DNA of 64,000 nt from assembly GCF_001298105.1 (NCBI RefSeq), contig NZ_LGJH01000147.1, positions 31,975 through 95,974 on the forward strand. Direction: 5' to 3'. The DNA is from Novosphingobium sp. ST904. Its GTDB lineage: Bacteria > Pseudomonadota > Alphaproteobacteria > Sphingomonadales > Sphingomonadaceae. Position numbers and translations under genes: made by a program. Positions 45,342-56,161 of this stretch are shown piece after piece. A model generated the notes under the pieces. The model did no database searches and was not told the origin of the DNA. It saw only the letters and a list, made by a program, of their open reading frames with translations. The number at the start of each line of letters is the position of its first letter. The first letter of the stretch is position 1.

Positions 45342-47616
45342 CAGTGGACCCCGGCGCCCAGGCCGAAGGTCTGCGGCTCACCCAGGATCGCCTGGTGGAT
45401 CGCCGCATATTCGTACTGCTTGTACTTCTCGTTGAAGATGTTGCGGGCGAAGACGAAGAGCGACCAGTTCCCGGTCTCGTAGCCGAGCTTGCCGTTCACC
45501 ACGGTACGGGCCGAAACCTTGTACTGCGCCTGGTCCTGCCCGACCCCGGTATAGACCGAGGTGCGGTAATTGGCGTTGACGTTCGCGGTGAACCCGCCGC
45601 CGAACTGCGCGTTCGCGCCGCCCGAAAGCGTCCATCGCGGGGCATAGGGGAACTGCGTGCCCTGGAGATCGACCGTGCTGGTGGCGCCCGTCGGCAGGGT
45701 GAAATCGTCGAACCGGGTGCGAACGTGCCCGACCGATGCATAGAGATCGATACCCGTCGCCACGGCGGCGTTCGCCTCCACCTCGAACCCGTAGAGATGC
45801 GATCCCGCCGCGTTGACGGTGTTGTAGTCATAGGCGTTCAGCCCGAAGTAGGCGGTGACCTGCTGGTCCTTCCACTCCATGTAGAAGAGGTTGGCGTTAA
45901 GCGTCAGGCGGCCGCCCAGCCACTTGGAGCGCAGCGAGCCTTCGTAGTTCCAGCTGAATTCGGAATCGTAGGGCACCAGTTCGGCGCGCGCGGGTTCTGG
46001 CTCGACCCGCCCGAGCGGTAGGCCCGCTGCACGGTGAAGGCGGTGGTGAGGTCGGGCGTCCAGTCCATGCTGATCCCGGCCTTGGGCAGGAAGGCGTTGA
46101 ACGTGCGGCTGTTGGAGGCCAGCGGCGAGGAAGCATCGGAAACGAGGCCGAGCACGCCCTGGTTGATGACCGAGATGACCGGCGCATAGGCCGTGCCCAT
46201 GAAGTTCACGTCCGGCAGGGTGCCGTTGAAGGCGGCCACGGTCTCCGCCGCGTAACGGTTGCGCTCGTGATCGAAGCGGAAGCCTCCGATCAGCGTCAGC
46301 CGGTCGGTCAGCTTGAAGCGGGCATCGCCGAACAGGGCCATCGTCTCGACCTTCTCGGGCTGCTCGGCGCTATAGGCAACCGGGATGACCGGAAGCTGGG
46401 CCGCATAAGCCGTAGCGATGGACTGCGCGGTTGCCGCGTTGAAACCGTTGGCTTGAAGCAGCCCCGCGATCGTCGCGGTCGGCGTGGCGATGTTGACGCG
46501 GCTGTTCTGGTCGATCGCGCCGGTGCGGCGATAGTACCACGCGCCCAGCAGCCCGCTCAGCCGCTCGTCCTCGTAATTGAGGCGCAGTTCCTGCGTCAGC
46601 GTCCTGTAGAGGTAGCGGTTGTCGATCGCCTGGATATCTTCCGGCGTACCGTCGGTGTCGATCACCGAGTGGACCTTGGAACGGTTCCACGAAGTCACGC
46701 TCGACAGCTTGAGCCCGCCTGCCAGCGGATAGCTGAGGTTCAGCACCGCCAGATCGCTGTCGATCTTGCCGCGGCTGGGCTGATCGCCGGTCGAGATACG
46801 GTGATCGAAGTAGTCCGGCACGTCGGTCCGCGAATATTCGTAGAGATAGCCGCCGTCGCGCCGCACGCGGTTATAGCTGGCCACCGCTTCGAGGCCGGGA
46901 ATCGCGCTCGGCGTCCACATGACCTTGCCGCGCAGGTTCAGCGATTTCAGCGCGTCGTCATAACCGCCGCGCGTGACGTTGCGCACCAGCCCGCGATCCG
47001 CCCGCCGCTCGGCCGAAAGGCGTACGCCCAGTTCGTCCCTGATGATCGGACCGCCGATCGCGGCGGAGAAAGTGCGATCGTCATGCTCGGTCCAGAGCAC
47101 GCGCGCATCGCCGCTCCAGCGGTCGAGAGCAGGGTTCTTGCTGGTGATGACGATACCGCCCGCCAGCGCATTGAGCCCCTGGATGGTGGACTGCGGCCCC
47201 CGCAGGACTTCGACCTGCTGCACGTCCCACATGTCGGTCGGGCCGCCATAGAGCGCCCACTTGGGGATCGGCGCGCCATCGACGTAGACGCTCGCCGCAT
47301 CGGCCTGACCGCCGGCGCCCACGCCGGTATTGCTGACGCCGCGAATGGTGAAGCCCGACGAGCCATAGGTCTCGGAAAGGTTCGCGGTGCGGTTGTAGAC
47401 GTCCTGAATGGTGATCAGGTTTTCCCGCTCGATCTTCTCGGATGTGGTGACGGCGATGCTGGTCGGCGTCTCCTGAAGCGTGCGGGCGCTCTTCTCGCCG
47501 GTGACGATGATGTCGTCAGGCCCGGAAACCTCGTCGACCGGAGCGCCCTGCGCGTGGGCGGGAACGGCGAGCGCAGCCATGGCGACGCTCGAAAGCAATG
47601 CGGAAAACCTGAACAT
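45338..47616 (-). CDS. TonB-dependent siderophore-type receptor (frameshifted)
   Basis: ~759 residues after one base is added near 45990. Signal peptide FRFSALLSSVAMAALAVPAH; TonB-box region DEVSGPDDIIVTGEK; plug (SEKIERENLITIQDVYNRTA; TIRGVSNTGVGAGGQADAAS; QQVEVLRGPQSTIQGLNALA); barrel ending SLFVFARNIFNEKYKQYEYA and ...GLGAGVHW. ATG 47616 has AGGGGG upstream. Substrate unknown; operon with membrane genes and a Fur-like site suggest a ferric siderophore. Confidence 0.88.
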
Positions 47617-47660
47617 GAAACCCCCTGTTCCTTCGCGCGGGGGCATAGATTTCATCGATA

Positions 47661-47686
47661 TTGCGAGTCAATCGCATTCTCATTTT
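47661..47686. promoter_or_regulatory. Candidate Fur/Irr-like operator upstream of TonB receptor
   Basis: TTGCGAGTCAATCGCATTCT followed by CATT: contains TGCGA-GTCAA-TCGCA inverted arms and, on the minus strand, AATGAGAATGCGA like alphaproteobacterial Fur half-sites. Lies 45-70 nt upstream of the receptor ATG. The assignment is by similarity and place only. Confidence 0.4.
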
Positions 47687-47690
47687 ACCA

Positions 47691-47948
47691 CGCCGCATTT
47701 TCCGCGACATGTCCGGCCCGGGTCTCGCCGCCCCGCGCGCAGGCCACGAGTCCGGGCGAGCGCACGAATGCCCCGGCGATGAATTTGTCGACGCGGCGGC
47801 GCTATCGATGCGATTGCGCAAATTTAACAAGCAGATTCCGTGATATATTGTTGAATAAGCGGCGTGTTTACCCCGTCGTAACCCTACCCGTTATCGTTTG
47901 TTAGTACGCAGGCGGTACTCTTTCATCCCGTCACAGGGGGCGCGGGCC
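47691..47948. other. Intergenic region between receptor and GGDEF genes
   Basis: Apart from the Fur-like site next to it, this stretch holds an AT-rich segment (47816-47860, including GATATATTGTTGAATAA) that could carry the promoter of the GGDEF gene. I see no gene or RNA in it. Confidence 0.35.
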
Positions 47949-49226
47949 ATGGTGCCGATTGAAAGTATACTTTCGCCGAACAGAAAACTGACAAGCGCTC
48001 GCCGCGCCTCGGTTCATCTCGTTCAGGCGGCAAGCGCGGCCGGTGCCGTGGCCAGCATCTTCACCGAGGGCGCGGTTTCGCATGGCTTCGCCGCCGTTGC
48101 GGCGATCGGCGCGATTGCCACTCTTGCCGTCGGCATCCGCTACGGACGCCGCGCGGTGGCCGAACTCGATTCCCACCTCAAGCTGATCGACGAAGCCGGA
48201 GAGGCCCGGCGCCAGCTTGAGGAACTCTTCGCGATGACCGACATGCTACAGGCGGCGGAAAACCACGAAGATGCCGGCGCCGTCCTGCGGGCAAGCGCGG
48301 AACGCCTGCTGCCCGGCTTCAGCGGCGCGCTTTACGTCTTCAACAATTCCCGAGACCGGCTGGACCTGGCCAAGTCATGGAGCCGGAGCGAGGATTTCGA
48401 GCCGCCCTGCACGCTGTTCCCTGACAATTGCTGGGCACTCAAGCGTGGCAAGCCCCATATCAACGACGCGCGCAGCGGCACGTTATGCTGCCTCCATCCG
48501 ATCGGTGGCAGTTCCACCATCGAAGTGCCGATGATGGCGCGGGGGCAGGTATTCGGGCTGCTGGTGTTCGCCAGCGAGGCGCCGGACGCGCTCGAACGGC
48601 TGACGGACCTGCTCCGCGTGGCACGCGCGCTGGCGGATTCGATGTCGCTCGCGCTGTCCAACATCACCTTGCGCGAAAAGCTGCGCACGCAGTCCCTGCG
48701 CGATCCGCTGACGGGGCTCTACAACCGCCGCTACATGGAAGACGCGCTCGAACGCTACATCAGCCTCGCCCAGCGCACCGGCACGGCAACTTCGGTGCTG
48801 ATGATCGACCTCGACAACTTCAAGCGCCTGAACGACGATTACGGCCACGCCAAGGGCGATGCGGTTCTGCGCGACGTTGCCGGACAACTGGTGGGAACAC
48901 TGCGGCCGTCCGACGTGGTGGCCCGCTACGGCGGCGAGGAACTGCTGGTGATCATGCCCAAGTGCAGCATCGACAATGCCGCCGCCAAGGCCGAAATCCT
49001 GCGCAAGCGGATCGAGGGGCTTTCGGAAATCCATGCCGCGCAGATCAGCGCCTCTTTCGGCGTGGCCGCCGTGCCCGAAACGGCAACCGGCGCCGCCGAC
49101 CTCGTACCCATGGCCGACAATGCGCTCTACGCCGCCAAGCAGGCCGGCAAGAACCGCGTCGTCATCGCCTCCCGCCGCGGCAAGGCCGAGGACAAGAGCG
49201 CCCTGCGCCTGACCGCCTCGGCCTGA
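47949..49226 (+). CDS. GAF-GGDEF diguanylate cyclase
   Basis: 425 residues from ATG 47949, chosen for AGGGGG 9 nt upstream. Two N-terminal hydrophobic segments (VQAASAAGAVASIFTEGAVS; AAVAAIGAIATLAVGIRYG), a GAF-like domain (~110-250), then GGDEF with RDPLTGLYNRRYMEDALERY and the active site RYGGEELLVIM. An RxxD inhibitory site, RPSD, sits five residues before GGEEL. Should make c-di-GMP with product inhibition. Single gene with its own terminator; likely part of the motile/sessile switch. Confidence 0.93.
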   Translation: MVPIESILSPNRKLTSARRASVHLVQAASAAGAVASIFTEGAVSHGFAAVAAIGAIATLAVGIRYGRRAVAELDSHLKLIDEAGEARRQLEELFAMTDMLQAAENHEDAGAVLRASAERLLPGFSGALYVFNNSRDRLDLAKSWSRSEDFEPPCTLFPDNCWALKRGKPHINDARSGTLCCLHPIGGSSTIEVPMMARGQVFGLLVFASEAPDALERLTDLLRVARALADSMSLALSNITLREKLRTQSLRDPLTGLYNRRYMEDALERYISLAQRTGTATSVLMIDLDNFKRLNDDYGHAKGDAVLRDVAGQLVGTLRPSDVVARYGGEELLVIMPKCSIDNAAAKAEILRKRIEGLSEIHAAQISASFGVAAVPETATGAADLVPMADNALYAAKQAGKNRVVIASRRGKAEDKSALRLTASA

Positions 49227-49269
49227 TAGCCACCAACTGAAAGCCTCCGCCCGGTCCTGTCCCGAACAC

Positions 49270-49308
49270 GAAAAAGGGGCCGCATCGCTGCGGCCCCTTC
49301 GTCTTTTC
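49270..49308. terminator. Terminator between GGDEF gene and pnp
   Basis: AAAAAGGGGCCGCA TCGC TGCGGCCCCTTCGTCTTTT, convergent genes on both sides. Confidence 0.85.
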
Positions 49309-49336
49309 GGGTCCTGAAAGGCCGATCGCGCCGCGA

Positions 49337-51652
49337 TCAGTCCTCCTTGAGGAACGCCGGCAGGTGGTCGGGATCGCCGCCGCCATTGCCGCCATCACGC
49401 GGACCACGGGGACCGCGATCGCCGCGCGGGCCACGATCGTTGCCGCCACGGCCGCCGTCACGGCGCGGACCACGACGGTCACCGCCGCGATCGTCGCGGG
49501 GACCACGATCGCCGCGCGGTTCGCGCGGTTCGCGGGCCGGACGGGTGTCTTCCAGCTCGGCACCGGTTTCCTGGTCGACGACGCGCATCGACAGGCGAAC
49601 CTTGCCGCGCGGATCGATCTCGAGGACCTTGACCTTGACTTCCTGGCCTTCCTTCACGACGTCGGTCGGCTTTTCGACACGCTCGTTCTTCATTTCGGAG
49701 ACGTGGACGAGACCGTCCTTGCCACCCATGAAGTTCACGAAAGCGCCGAAGTCGACGATGTTGACGACCTTGCCGTTGTAGATCTTGCCGACTTCCGCTT
49801 CCTCGACGATGCCGAGGATCCACTTCTTGGCGGCTTCGATCTGGGCGATGTCGGACGACGAGATCTTGATCACGCCTTCATCGTCGATGTCGACCTTGGC
49901 GCCGGTTTCGGCGACGATCTCGCGGATGACCTTGCCGCCGGTGCCGATGACGTCACGGATCTTCGACTTGTCGATCTGGATCGTCTCGATGCGCGGGGCG
50001 TGAGCCGACAGTTCGGTACGCGAGGAACCGAGCGCCTTGGTCATTTCACCCAGGATGTGCGCGCGGCCGGCCTTCGCCTGCTCGAGCGCCTTGCCCATGA
50101 TTTCCTTGGTGATGCCGGCGATCTTGATGTCCATCTGCATCGTGGTGATGCCGAGTTCGGTGCCTGCCACCTTGAAGTCCATGTCGCCGAGGTGATCCTC
50201 GTCGCCCAGGATGTCCGAGAGGACGGCGAAGTCTTCGCCTTCCAGGATCAGGCCCATGGCGATGCCCGAAACCGGACGGATCACGGGAACGCCCGCGTCC
50301 ATCATGGAAAGGCAGCCGCCGCAGATCGTCGCCATCGAGGACGAGCCGTTCGACTCGGTGATGTCCGACAGGATGCGGATGGTGTAGGGGAAGTCTTCCT
50401 TGGCGGGCAGCACCGGGTGCAGCGCGCGCCATGCCAGCTTGCCGTGGCCGATTTCGCGGCGGCCCGGGGCGCCGAAGCGACCCACTTCGCCGACCGAGTA
50501 GGGCGGGAAGTTGTAGTGCAGCATGAACGACGAGTACGACAGGCCTTCGAGGCCGTCGATCATCTGCTCGGCGTCCTTGGTGCCCAGCGTGGTGGTGCAG
50601 ATCGCCTGCGTTTCACCGCGGGTGAACAGCGCCGAACCGTGGGTGCGCGGCAGGAAGCCGACCATCGATTCGATGGGGCGGACCTGGTCGAGCTTGCGGC
50701 CGTCGATACGCTTGCCGTCCTTGAGGATGGCGCCGCGAACGATTTCCGCTTCCAGCTTCTTCATGGTCTTGATGGCGACCATCTGCGTCTGCGGCGTTTC
50801 GTCCGAGAAGGCTTCCTTGGCCTTGGCACGGGCGGCGTTCAGCGCATTGGCGCGGGCCGACTTGTCGGTCAGCTTGTAGGCGGCGGTAACGTCCTTGCCG
50901 ACGGCCTTCTTGAGCTTCGCCTTGATGTCGGCGGTATTGTCCGACAGGTCGATTTCCCAGGGGTCCTTGGCGGCCTGCTCGGCGAGGTCGATGACAAGGT
51001 TCACGACCTTGCGGCATTCGTCATGCGCGAACATGACGGCGCCGAGCATCTCTTCCTCGGTCAGTTCCTTGGCTTCCGATTCCACCATCATCACGGCGTT
51101 GCCGGTAGCGGCGACGACGAGATCGAGGCGGCCATCGGCCAGCGCGGCGGTCTGCTTCGGGTTCAGCGTGTATTCGCCGTCGACGAAGCCGACGCGGCAG
51201 GCGCCGATCGGGCCCATGAAGGGCACGCCCGAGATGGTCAGCGCGGCCGAAGCGGCGATCATCGCAACGATGTCGGCCTCGGTTTCGCCGTCATAGCTCA
51301 GGACCTGGCAGATGACGTTGATTTCGTTGTAGAAACCTTCGGGGAACAGCGGACGGACCGGACGGTCGATCAGGCGGCTGGTCAGCGTTTCCTTTTCGGT
51401 GGCGCCGCGTTCGCGCTTGAAGAAGCCACCCGGGATGCGTCCTGCGGACGAAAACTTTTCCTGGTAGTGCACGGTCAGCGGGAAGAAGTCCTGGCCTTCC
51501 TTCACCGACTTGGCGGCGGTAACCGCGCAGAGCACGACCGTTTCGCCATAGGTGGCGAGGACCGCGCCGTCAGCCTGACGGGCAACGCGGCCGGTTTCCA
51601 GAGTGAGCGTCTTGCCGCCCCACTCCATGCTTACGGTTTTGACGTCGAACAT
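49337..51652 (-). CDS. pnp: Polynucleotide phosphorylase Pnp
   Basis: 771 residues. Two RNase PH domains (~1-210 and ~310-545; [60 protein letters not shown]), KH domain ([20 protein letters not shown], ~555-615), S1 domain ([20 protein letters not shown], ~625-690), and a C-terminal tail extremely rich in Arg/Gly/Asp (~700-760). 3'-to-5' RNA phosphorolysis; the tail is longer than in E. coli. Follows rpsO in the usual order. Confidence 0.98.
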   Translation of the reverse strand: MFDVKTVSMEWGGKTLTLETGRVARQADGAVLATYGETVVLCAVTAAKSVKEGQDFFPLTVHYQEKFSSAGRIPGGFFKRERGATEKETLTSRLIDRPVRPLFPEGFYNEINVICQVLSYDGETEADIVAMIAASAALTISGVPFMGPIGACRVGFVDGEYTLNPKQTAALADGRLDLVVAATGNAVMMVESEAKELTEEEMLGAVMFAHDECRKVVNLVIDLAEQAAKDPWEIDLSDNTADIKAKLKKAVGKDVTAAYKLTDKSARANALNAARAKAKEAFSDETPQTQMVAIKTMKKLEAEIVRGAILKDGKRIDGRKLDQVRPIESMVGFLPRTHGSALFTRGETQAICTTTLGTKDAEQMIDGLEGLSYSSFMLHYNFPPYSVGEVGRFGAPGRREIGHGKLAWRALHPVLPAKEDFPYTIRILSDITESNGSSSMATICGGCLSMMDAGVPVIRPVSGIAMGLILEGEDFAVLSDILGDEDHLGDMDFKVAGTELGITTMQMDIKIAGITKEIMGKALEQAKAGRAHILGEMTKALGSSRTELSAHAPRIETIQIDKSKIRDVIGTGGKVIREIVAETGAKVDIDDEGVIKISSSDIAQIEAAKKWILGIVEEAEVGKIYNGKVVNIVDFGAFVNFMGGKDGLVHVSEMKNERVEKPTDVVKEGQEVKVKVLEIDPRGKVRLSMRVVDQETGAELEDTRPAREPREPRGDRGPRDDRGGDRRGPRRDGGRGGNDRGPRGDRGPRGPRDGGNGGGDPDHLPAFLKED

Positions 51653-51788
51653 AAGAGGTTTTCCTCAGCCCACCGGCCCTATTGCACGGCGGGGTTTACT
51701 GCCGGGTATGCCGTCCCGGTCCGGTATGGAGCCGCTGTGGGGCCCCTGGGTCTGCCGCCGAATTGCGGACCGACCCCTGATGCAAGAA

Positions 51789-51807
51789 GCGGCCCGCTAG
51801 GGGCCGC
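51789..51807 (-). terminator. Hairpin between rpsO and pnp
   Basis: GCGGCCC GCTAG GGGCCGC, a 7-bp perfect stem just after the rpsO stop. It may attenuate read-through or be an RNase III/RNase E processing site, as known for rpsO-pnp in E. coli. Confidence 0.55.
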
Positions 51808-51819
51808 CTCCCGTTAGTC

Positions 51820-52089
51820 TTACTTACGCAGACCCAGCTTCTGGATCAGGGCGTTGTACCGCGCGACGTCCTTCTTCTTAAGGTAGTCGAGCAGCGAGCG
51901 GCGCTTGTTGACCATGGCCAGCAGACCGCGACGCGAGTGGTTGTCCTTGTGGTGAGCCTTGAAGTGCTCGGTCAGGTTGCGGATGCGCTCGGTGAGGATC
52001 GCGACCTGAACTTCCGGGCTGCCCGTGTCGCCAGCGACGCGTGCGTTGTCCGAAATGATGTCCTGCTTCTTTTCAGCGGTAACCGACAT
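51820..52089 (-). CDS. rpsO: Ribosomal protein S15
   Basis: 89 residues, the universal length. [40 protein letters not shown] and [20 protein letters not shown] are S15 signatures. Binds 16S rRNA early in 30S assembly. Five nt after truB, before pnp. Confidence 0.99.
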   Translation of the reverse strand: MSVTAEKKQDIISDNARVAGDTGSPEVQVAILTERIRNLTEHFKAHHKDNHSRRGLLAMVNKRRSLLDYLKKKDVARYNALIQKLGLRK

Positions 52090-52094
52090 AAACT

Positions 52095-53027
52095 TTACTC
52101 CGCGACATCCGATAGGTTGAACCCCCTGACAACGCGGGCTTCGCCGCCCGAAAGCTCCATGAGCGCGACGGGAATGATCCCTTCTCGCGCCCAGCAGAGC
52201 CCGTCATCATGGGGCAGTCCGGTCAGAACGCGGCCCTGTCGGACCGCCCTTACCTGCTCCGGACCGAGGTCGATGGCCGGGATGTCGTCCAGCCCCACCT
52301 CAAGTGGCAAGAGTATCTGTTCAAGCGGTGCGCCCTTGCCGATTTCGTTCAATTTGTCCAGCGAAATCGCGTGAGACAGGTCGAACGGGCCGGCCTTCAC
52401 GCGGCGCAGCATGGTCACTGTTCCGCGCGTTCCAAGAGCTTGCGCGACGTCCCGGGCCAGGGATCGGATATAGGTTCCCTTGGAGACGTGGGCGAGCAAT
52501 GTCGCCCCCTCCTCCGGATCGAATCGTTCGAGGCGCAAATCGAGGATAGTGACCGCGCGGGTCTTCAGCTCGACCTCCTGCCCGGCACGCGCAAGGTCGT
52601 AAGCCCGCTCGCCATCGACCTTCAGGGCGGAATAGATCGGCGGCACCTGTTCGATCGGGCCGGTGAAGCGCGGCAGCACCGCCTCCACCTGCTCAAGCGC
52701 CGGGCGCACGTCGCTTGTGGCGATCACTTTGCCTTCGAGGTCGAGCGTGTCGGTTTCCGAACCGAAGCGCACGGTGAAAAGGTAGCTCTTGCTGGCATCG
52801 AGCATGCGCCCGGCCAGCTTGGTCGCCTCGCCCAGCGCAACCGGCAGCACGCCGGTCGCCAGCGGATCGAGTGTGCCGCCGTGGCCGACCTTGACCTTCT
52901 TGCCGTAGCCCGCCTCGCGCAAGTTGCGCTTCACGGCGGCGACGGCCTGCGTCGAGCCTAGCCCCAGCGGCTTGTCGAGGATGATCCAGCCATGCGGAGC
53001 CGGGCGAGTCTGGGCGGGTGCATTCAT
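52095..53027 (-). CDS. truB: tRNA pseudouridine55 synthase TruB
   Basis: 310 residues from ATG 53027. [20 protein letters not shown]; catalytic Asp in [40 protein letters not shown] and [20 protein letters not shown] are family motifs. Isomerises U55 in tRNAs. An in-frame upstream extension has no homologous content, so the MNAPAQ start is preferred. Confidence 0.97.
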   Translation of the reverse strand: MNAPAQTRPAPHGWIILDKPLGLGSTQAVAAVKRNLREAGYGKKVKVGHGGTLDPLATGVLPVALGEATKLAGRMLDASKSYLFTVRFGSETDTLDLEGKVIATSDVRPALEQVEAVLPRFTGPIEQVPPIYSALKVDGERAYDLARAGQEVELKTRAVTILDLRLERFDPEEGATLLAHVSKGTYIRSLARDVAQALGTRGTVTMLRRVKAGPFDLSHAISLDKLNEIGKGAPLEQILLPLEVGLDDIPAIDLGPEQVRAVRQGRVLTGLPHDDGLCWAREGIIPVALMELSGGEARVVRGFNLSDVAE

Positions 53028-53085
53028 CCCTCTCCCCAAGTCGCGCCGGGCCGGTTTGTCAACGATCGTCCGCCGAAACGGCGGC

Positions 53086-53772
53086 TCAGTCTCCTGCCAC
53101 GAACTGCGCGAGGGCGTAGTAGTGCCCGGTCGCCCACATGACCGGCGGCACGACAAGGCGGCCGACCAGCCCCCACTGCGGGAAGAAGTAGGGAACGACG
53201 AGCAGGAGCACGATCAACAGCGGAAAACCATAGGGGCGAAGCCGTGCATAGGGCTCCGCCAGCCCGCGCGGCAGCAGTCCCTCGACGATGTGCGATCCGT
53301 CGAACGGCGGGATCGGCAGGAGGTTGAACAGCGCGAGGAAGACGTTGATCATCATGAAGTTGTTGAGGTTCTGCCCGGCGAACTGAAGCACATCGCTCTC
53401 GGACGACCCCGCCAGCCTCACCAGCAGTCCCAGCAGCACCGCGCCGATCGCCGCCAGCACGAGATTGGAAACCGGCCCCGCCGCCGCGACCACCATCATC
53501 CCCCGCTTCGGATCGCGCAGGCGCCAGCGGTTGACCGGCACCGGTTTGGCCCATCCGAAGATCGGCGCGCCGGCCAGCGCCAGCGCACCGGGGAGGATGA
53601 CCGTGCCCACAGGATCGACGTGGCGCAGCGGATTGAGCGACAGCCGCCGCTGCTCCCGCGCGGTGGGATCGCCCAGCGCGAGCGCGGTCCAGCCATGCGC
53701 CACTTCGTGGAAGACGATGGCAAGGATCAGGGGAATGACGAGCGCTGCGGCCTGCAGCAGGGTCTGGTTCAT
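53086..53772 (-). CDS. Site-2 protease family (M50) metalloprotease
   Basis: 228 residues, ~5 membrane segments. Zinc motif HEVAH in IVFHEVAHGWTALALGD (~22-26) and the second site in LFNLLPIPPFDGSHIVEGLL (NxxPxPxxDG). Short, without PDZ domain: the mini-M50 class widespread in bacteria, with unknown substrate. Between truB and tdk on the same strand. Confidence 0.92.
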   Translation of the reverse strand: MNQTLLQAAALVIPLILAIVFHEVAHGWTALALGDPTAREQRRLSLNPLRHVDPVGTVILPGALALAGAPIFGWAKPVPVNRWRLRDPKRGMMVVAAAGPVSNLVLAAIGAVLLGLLVRLAGSSESDVLQFAGQNLNNFMMINVFLALFNLLPIPPFDGSHIVEGLLPRGLAEPYARLRPYGFPLLIVLLLVVPYFFPQWGLVGRLVVPPVMWATGHYYALAQFVAGD

Positions 53773-53815
53773 GCCCGTGATCTAGGTGCGCATGCGCTCG
53801 CCCGCAATGGGCCCG

Positions 53816-54406
53816 TCACCGCCCGAGCGCTTCGCCGAAATGCTTGCGGCACAGCGCCACATAGCGATCGTTGCCGCCGATCTCGGTCTGCGCGCCTTCG
53901 TGAACGGCGCCGCCCGCGGCATCGACCCGCAAGTTCATCGTCGCCTTGCGGCCGCAGTGGCACACGGCTTTCAGTTCGATCAGGGCATCGGAGATACCCA
54001 GCAATACCGCCGAACCGGGGAACAGTTCGCCCCGGAAATCGGTGCGCAGCCCGTAGCACAGCACCGGGATGTTCAGCCGGTCGGCGATATGGGCGCATTG
54101 CCAGGCCTGCCCAGGCGTCAGGAACTGCGCCTCGTCGACCAGCACGCAGGACAGCGGCTCCACCGCGTGGACCGCCTTCACGTGTGCCACCAGGTCGGTA
54201 TCGGTCAGAAAACGGCGCGCTTCGGCATGGAGGCCGATGCGGCTTTCGATCGCGTGATCCTCGCCCCGCGCCTCGCTGCGGTCGTCCAGCCCCGCGGTCC
54301 AGAGCATCGTGCGCATGCCGCGTTCGTGGTAATTGAAATTCGCCTGAAGCAAAGTCGCCGACTTCCCGGCATTCATGCTGGCATAGTAGAAATAGAGCTT
54401 GGCCAT
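53816..54406 (-). CDS. tdk: Thymidine kinase
   Basis: 196 residues from ATG 54406. P-loop YYASMNAGKSATLLQ; VDEAQFLTPGQ (Walker B-like); lasso region VLCYGLRTDFRGELFPGS; zinc cysteines in VCHCGRKATM and CRKHFG. Type II TK, pyrimidine salvage. Start chosen at MAKLYFYYAS, the conserved beginning. Confidence 0.97.
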   Translation of the reverse strand: MAKLYFYYASMNAGKSATLLQANFNYHERGMRTMLWTAGLDDRSEARGEDHAIESRIGLHAEARRFLTDTDLVAHVKAVHAVEPLSCVLVDEAQFLTPGQAWQCAHIADRLNIPVLCYGLRTDFRGELFPGSAVLLGISDALIELKAVCHCGRKATMNLRVDAAGGAVHEGAQTEIGGNDRYVALCRKHFGEALGR

Positions 54407-54530
54407 CGCGACTGGGGATAACATGCGTATTCCCGGCCTGCACGGCACACGCGGCGATTGTCCCCGCTTGAATGAATTGTTCCGCCGCTATCTAATCCCG
54501 CTCGAACGACAACCGTGGTTGGAGTTGGGC

Positions 54531-56126
54531 ATGAAGAGATGGATCGCCGTCATCGTGATCTTCGCGCTGGCCGGGCTGACCACCGGGTATCTGGCGCTCG
54601 CTCCGCGTGCCGCCCATGCCACCGGCTCGCTGCGGCAATTGCTGGACCCGCTGGACCAGCGCGCCGCCGATCTCGTTTCGCTCCTTGGCCGTACCGGCGC
54701 GCTGATCGCACCGCTCGCGCTGGCTCTCGTGCTGTCGCTGGCCGTTCTCCTCGCCGCCCGCTTCGCGCGCCGCAAGCCCGCGCCCGGTCCGGTCTGGCGG
54801 CCCGAACCGCTGACCGACGAACAGCGCATCGCCGGGCCGCACGGCCGGTTCGCGCCCTCGCCGCCGACCACCGGCGAACTCGCAGACTTCGCTCCCCCGC
54901 CGCGCCCCGTCGTCCTTGTCCGCAAGCCGCGCGAGCGCGGGCGCGACTGGTTCGGCGATGCAAGCTGGCTCGGCGGCCTGCCCCGGCTCGGCAAGACCCC
55001 GTGGCCGAGAGACGAGAACGGCGTGCCGCTGCCCTTCGCCGCGCAGATCGATCTGGCGGAACTCGCCGCGGCATGCCCGGAAAGCCCGCTGCCGCATCAG
55101 GGTTCGCTTGCCTTCTTCGCCGGTCCGGGCGCGGTCATCCCGGTGCCGCCGGGCAGCGGCGATTTCTCCGCCCCGCCTGCCCAGCTGCCTCCTGCCGATG
55201 ACGAAGGCGGCCATGCGCTTCCCGCTGATGCCGCCCGTCTCGGCCACAGCTTCTTTCCATACTGGCCGGTGGAGCCGGTCGCCATCACCCTGCCTGACGA
55301 ACTGAACGATTACCGCGAGATCGGAAACGACGAGGCGATCGAACAGGCCATGCTGGATCGCCTGCGCGCCCGCTATCCGCTGCGGACCGGGCCATTCACG
55401 GTGGAAGAGCCGGTCAGCTGGATGTGGTGGCACGGCGCGATCCATCTGGCCACGGAGTTCCGCGCCGCGATGGACCGCGCCCCGCGCCTGATCGCATTGC
55501 GAGAGGACCGCACCGCCGCCGCCCGCGCCGATCTCGACATGCTGGAAGACGATCCCTCGACCACCCCGCTCCAGCTCGAAGCGGCGCGGCGCGCGCTGGA
55601 TCGGGAAGATGCGCGGCTTCGGGCCATCCGAGCGCAGTACGAAGCCCTGCCGCAAGTCATCGCCGCGATGGACGGCTTCGTCGATGGCCGCGATCCCTGG
55701 GCGCCGCTGGGCGCGGAGGAACTGGCGGTGGTGCGGGACGTGCTCTCTCACGTCCACCGGGACTGCGGGGAACTGGTCCGGCAACACGCGCCCCGCAGCC
55801 CTGCGGAACTGGCGGCGCTTTCACTGCGGGCGATGGTTTCGGGACCGCCGGAAGCGCTGCCGCAGATCCCGGATGCGGAACTGGCGCGGATCAACGCGGG
55901 CTTCCGCCTCGCCAACCTGCACCAGCACCAGGTCTTCGGCCCCGGCAGCCGCCACCACGCCGCGCGCGACGATCATCGCGGCGACGTGCTGCTGCTGCAG
56001 CTCGGCCATGACGACATGATGGAATGGAACTGGGGCGAGCTTGGGCTCTACCAGTTCTGGATCGCCCCGCATGACCTTGCGGAAGGCCGGTGGGACAAGG
56101 TCGCGCTCACTTTCGAGGCGGGCTGA
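54531..56126 (+). CDS. DUF1963 (YwqG-like) membrane-anchored protein
   Basis: 531 residues from ATG 54531 with GGAG upstream. Two N-terminal TM segments (WIAVIVIFALAGLTTGYLAL; LIAPLALALVLSLAVLLAA), then the DUF1963 beta-rich region beginning WFGDASWLGGLPRLGKTPWP and FAAQIDLAELAA, ending LLLQLGHDDMMEWNWGELGL and YQFWIAPHDLAEGRWDKVAL. A helical insert (~350-430) splits the domain. Function of the family is unknown. It sits on the opposite strand inside the translation cluster. Confidence 0.8.
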   Translation: MKRWIAVIVIFALAGLTTGYLALAPRAAHATGSLRQLLDPLDQRAADLVSLLGRTGALIAPLALALVLSLAVLLAARFARRKPAPGPVWRPEPLTDEQRIAGPHGRFAPSPPTTGELADFAPPPRPVVLVRKPRERGRDWFGDASWLGGLPRLGKTPWPRDENGVPLPFAAQIDLAELAAACPESPLPHQGSLAFFAGPGAVIPVPPGSGDFSAPPAQLPPADDEGGHALPADAARLGHSFFPYWPVEPVAITLPDELNDYREIGNDEAIEQAMLDRLRARYPLRTGPFTVEEPVSWMWWHGAIHLATEFRAAMDRAPRLIALREDRTAAARADLDMLEDDPSTTPLQLEAARRALDREDARLRAIRAQYEALPQVIAAMDGFVDGRDPWAPLGAEELAVVRDVLSHVHRDCGELVRQHAPRSPAELAALSLRAMVSGPPEALPQIPDAELARINAGFRLANLHQHQVFGPGSRHHAARDDHRGDVLLLQLGHDDMMEWNWGELGLYQFWIAPHDLAEGRWDKVALTFEAG

Positions 56127-56161
56127 GGCGATCCCGGATACCCGCGCTCAGGCGGGCCAGG

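Noticed and set aside
49364..51817. 817-codon open frame opposite pnp
   Set aside because: Asp/His/Leu-rich shadow of a highly conserved gene; no family resemblance.
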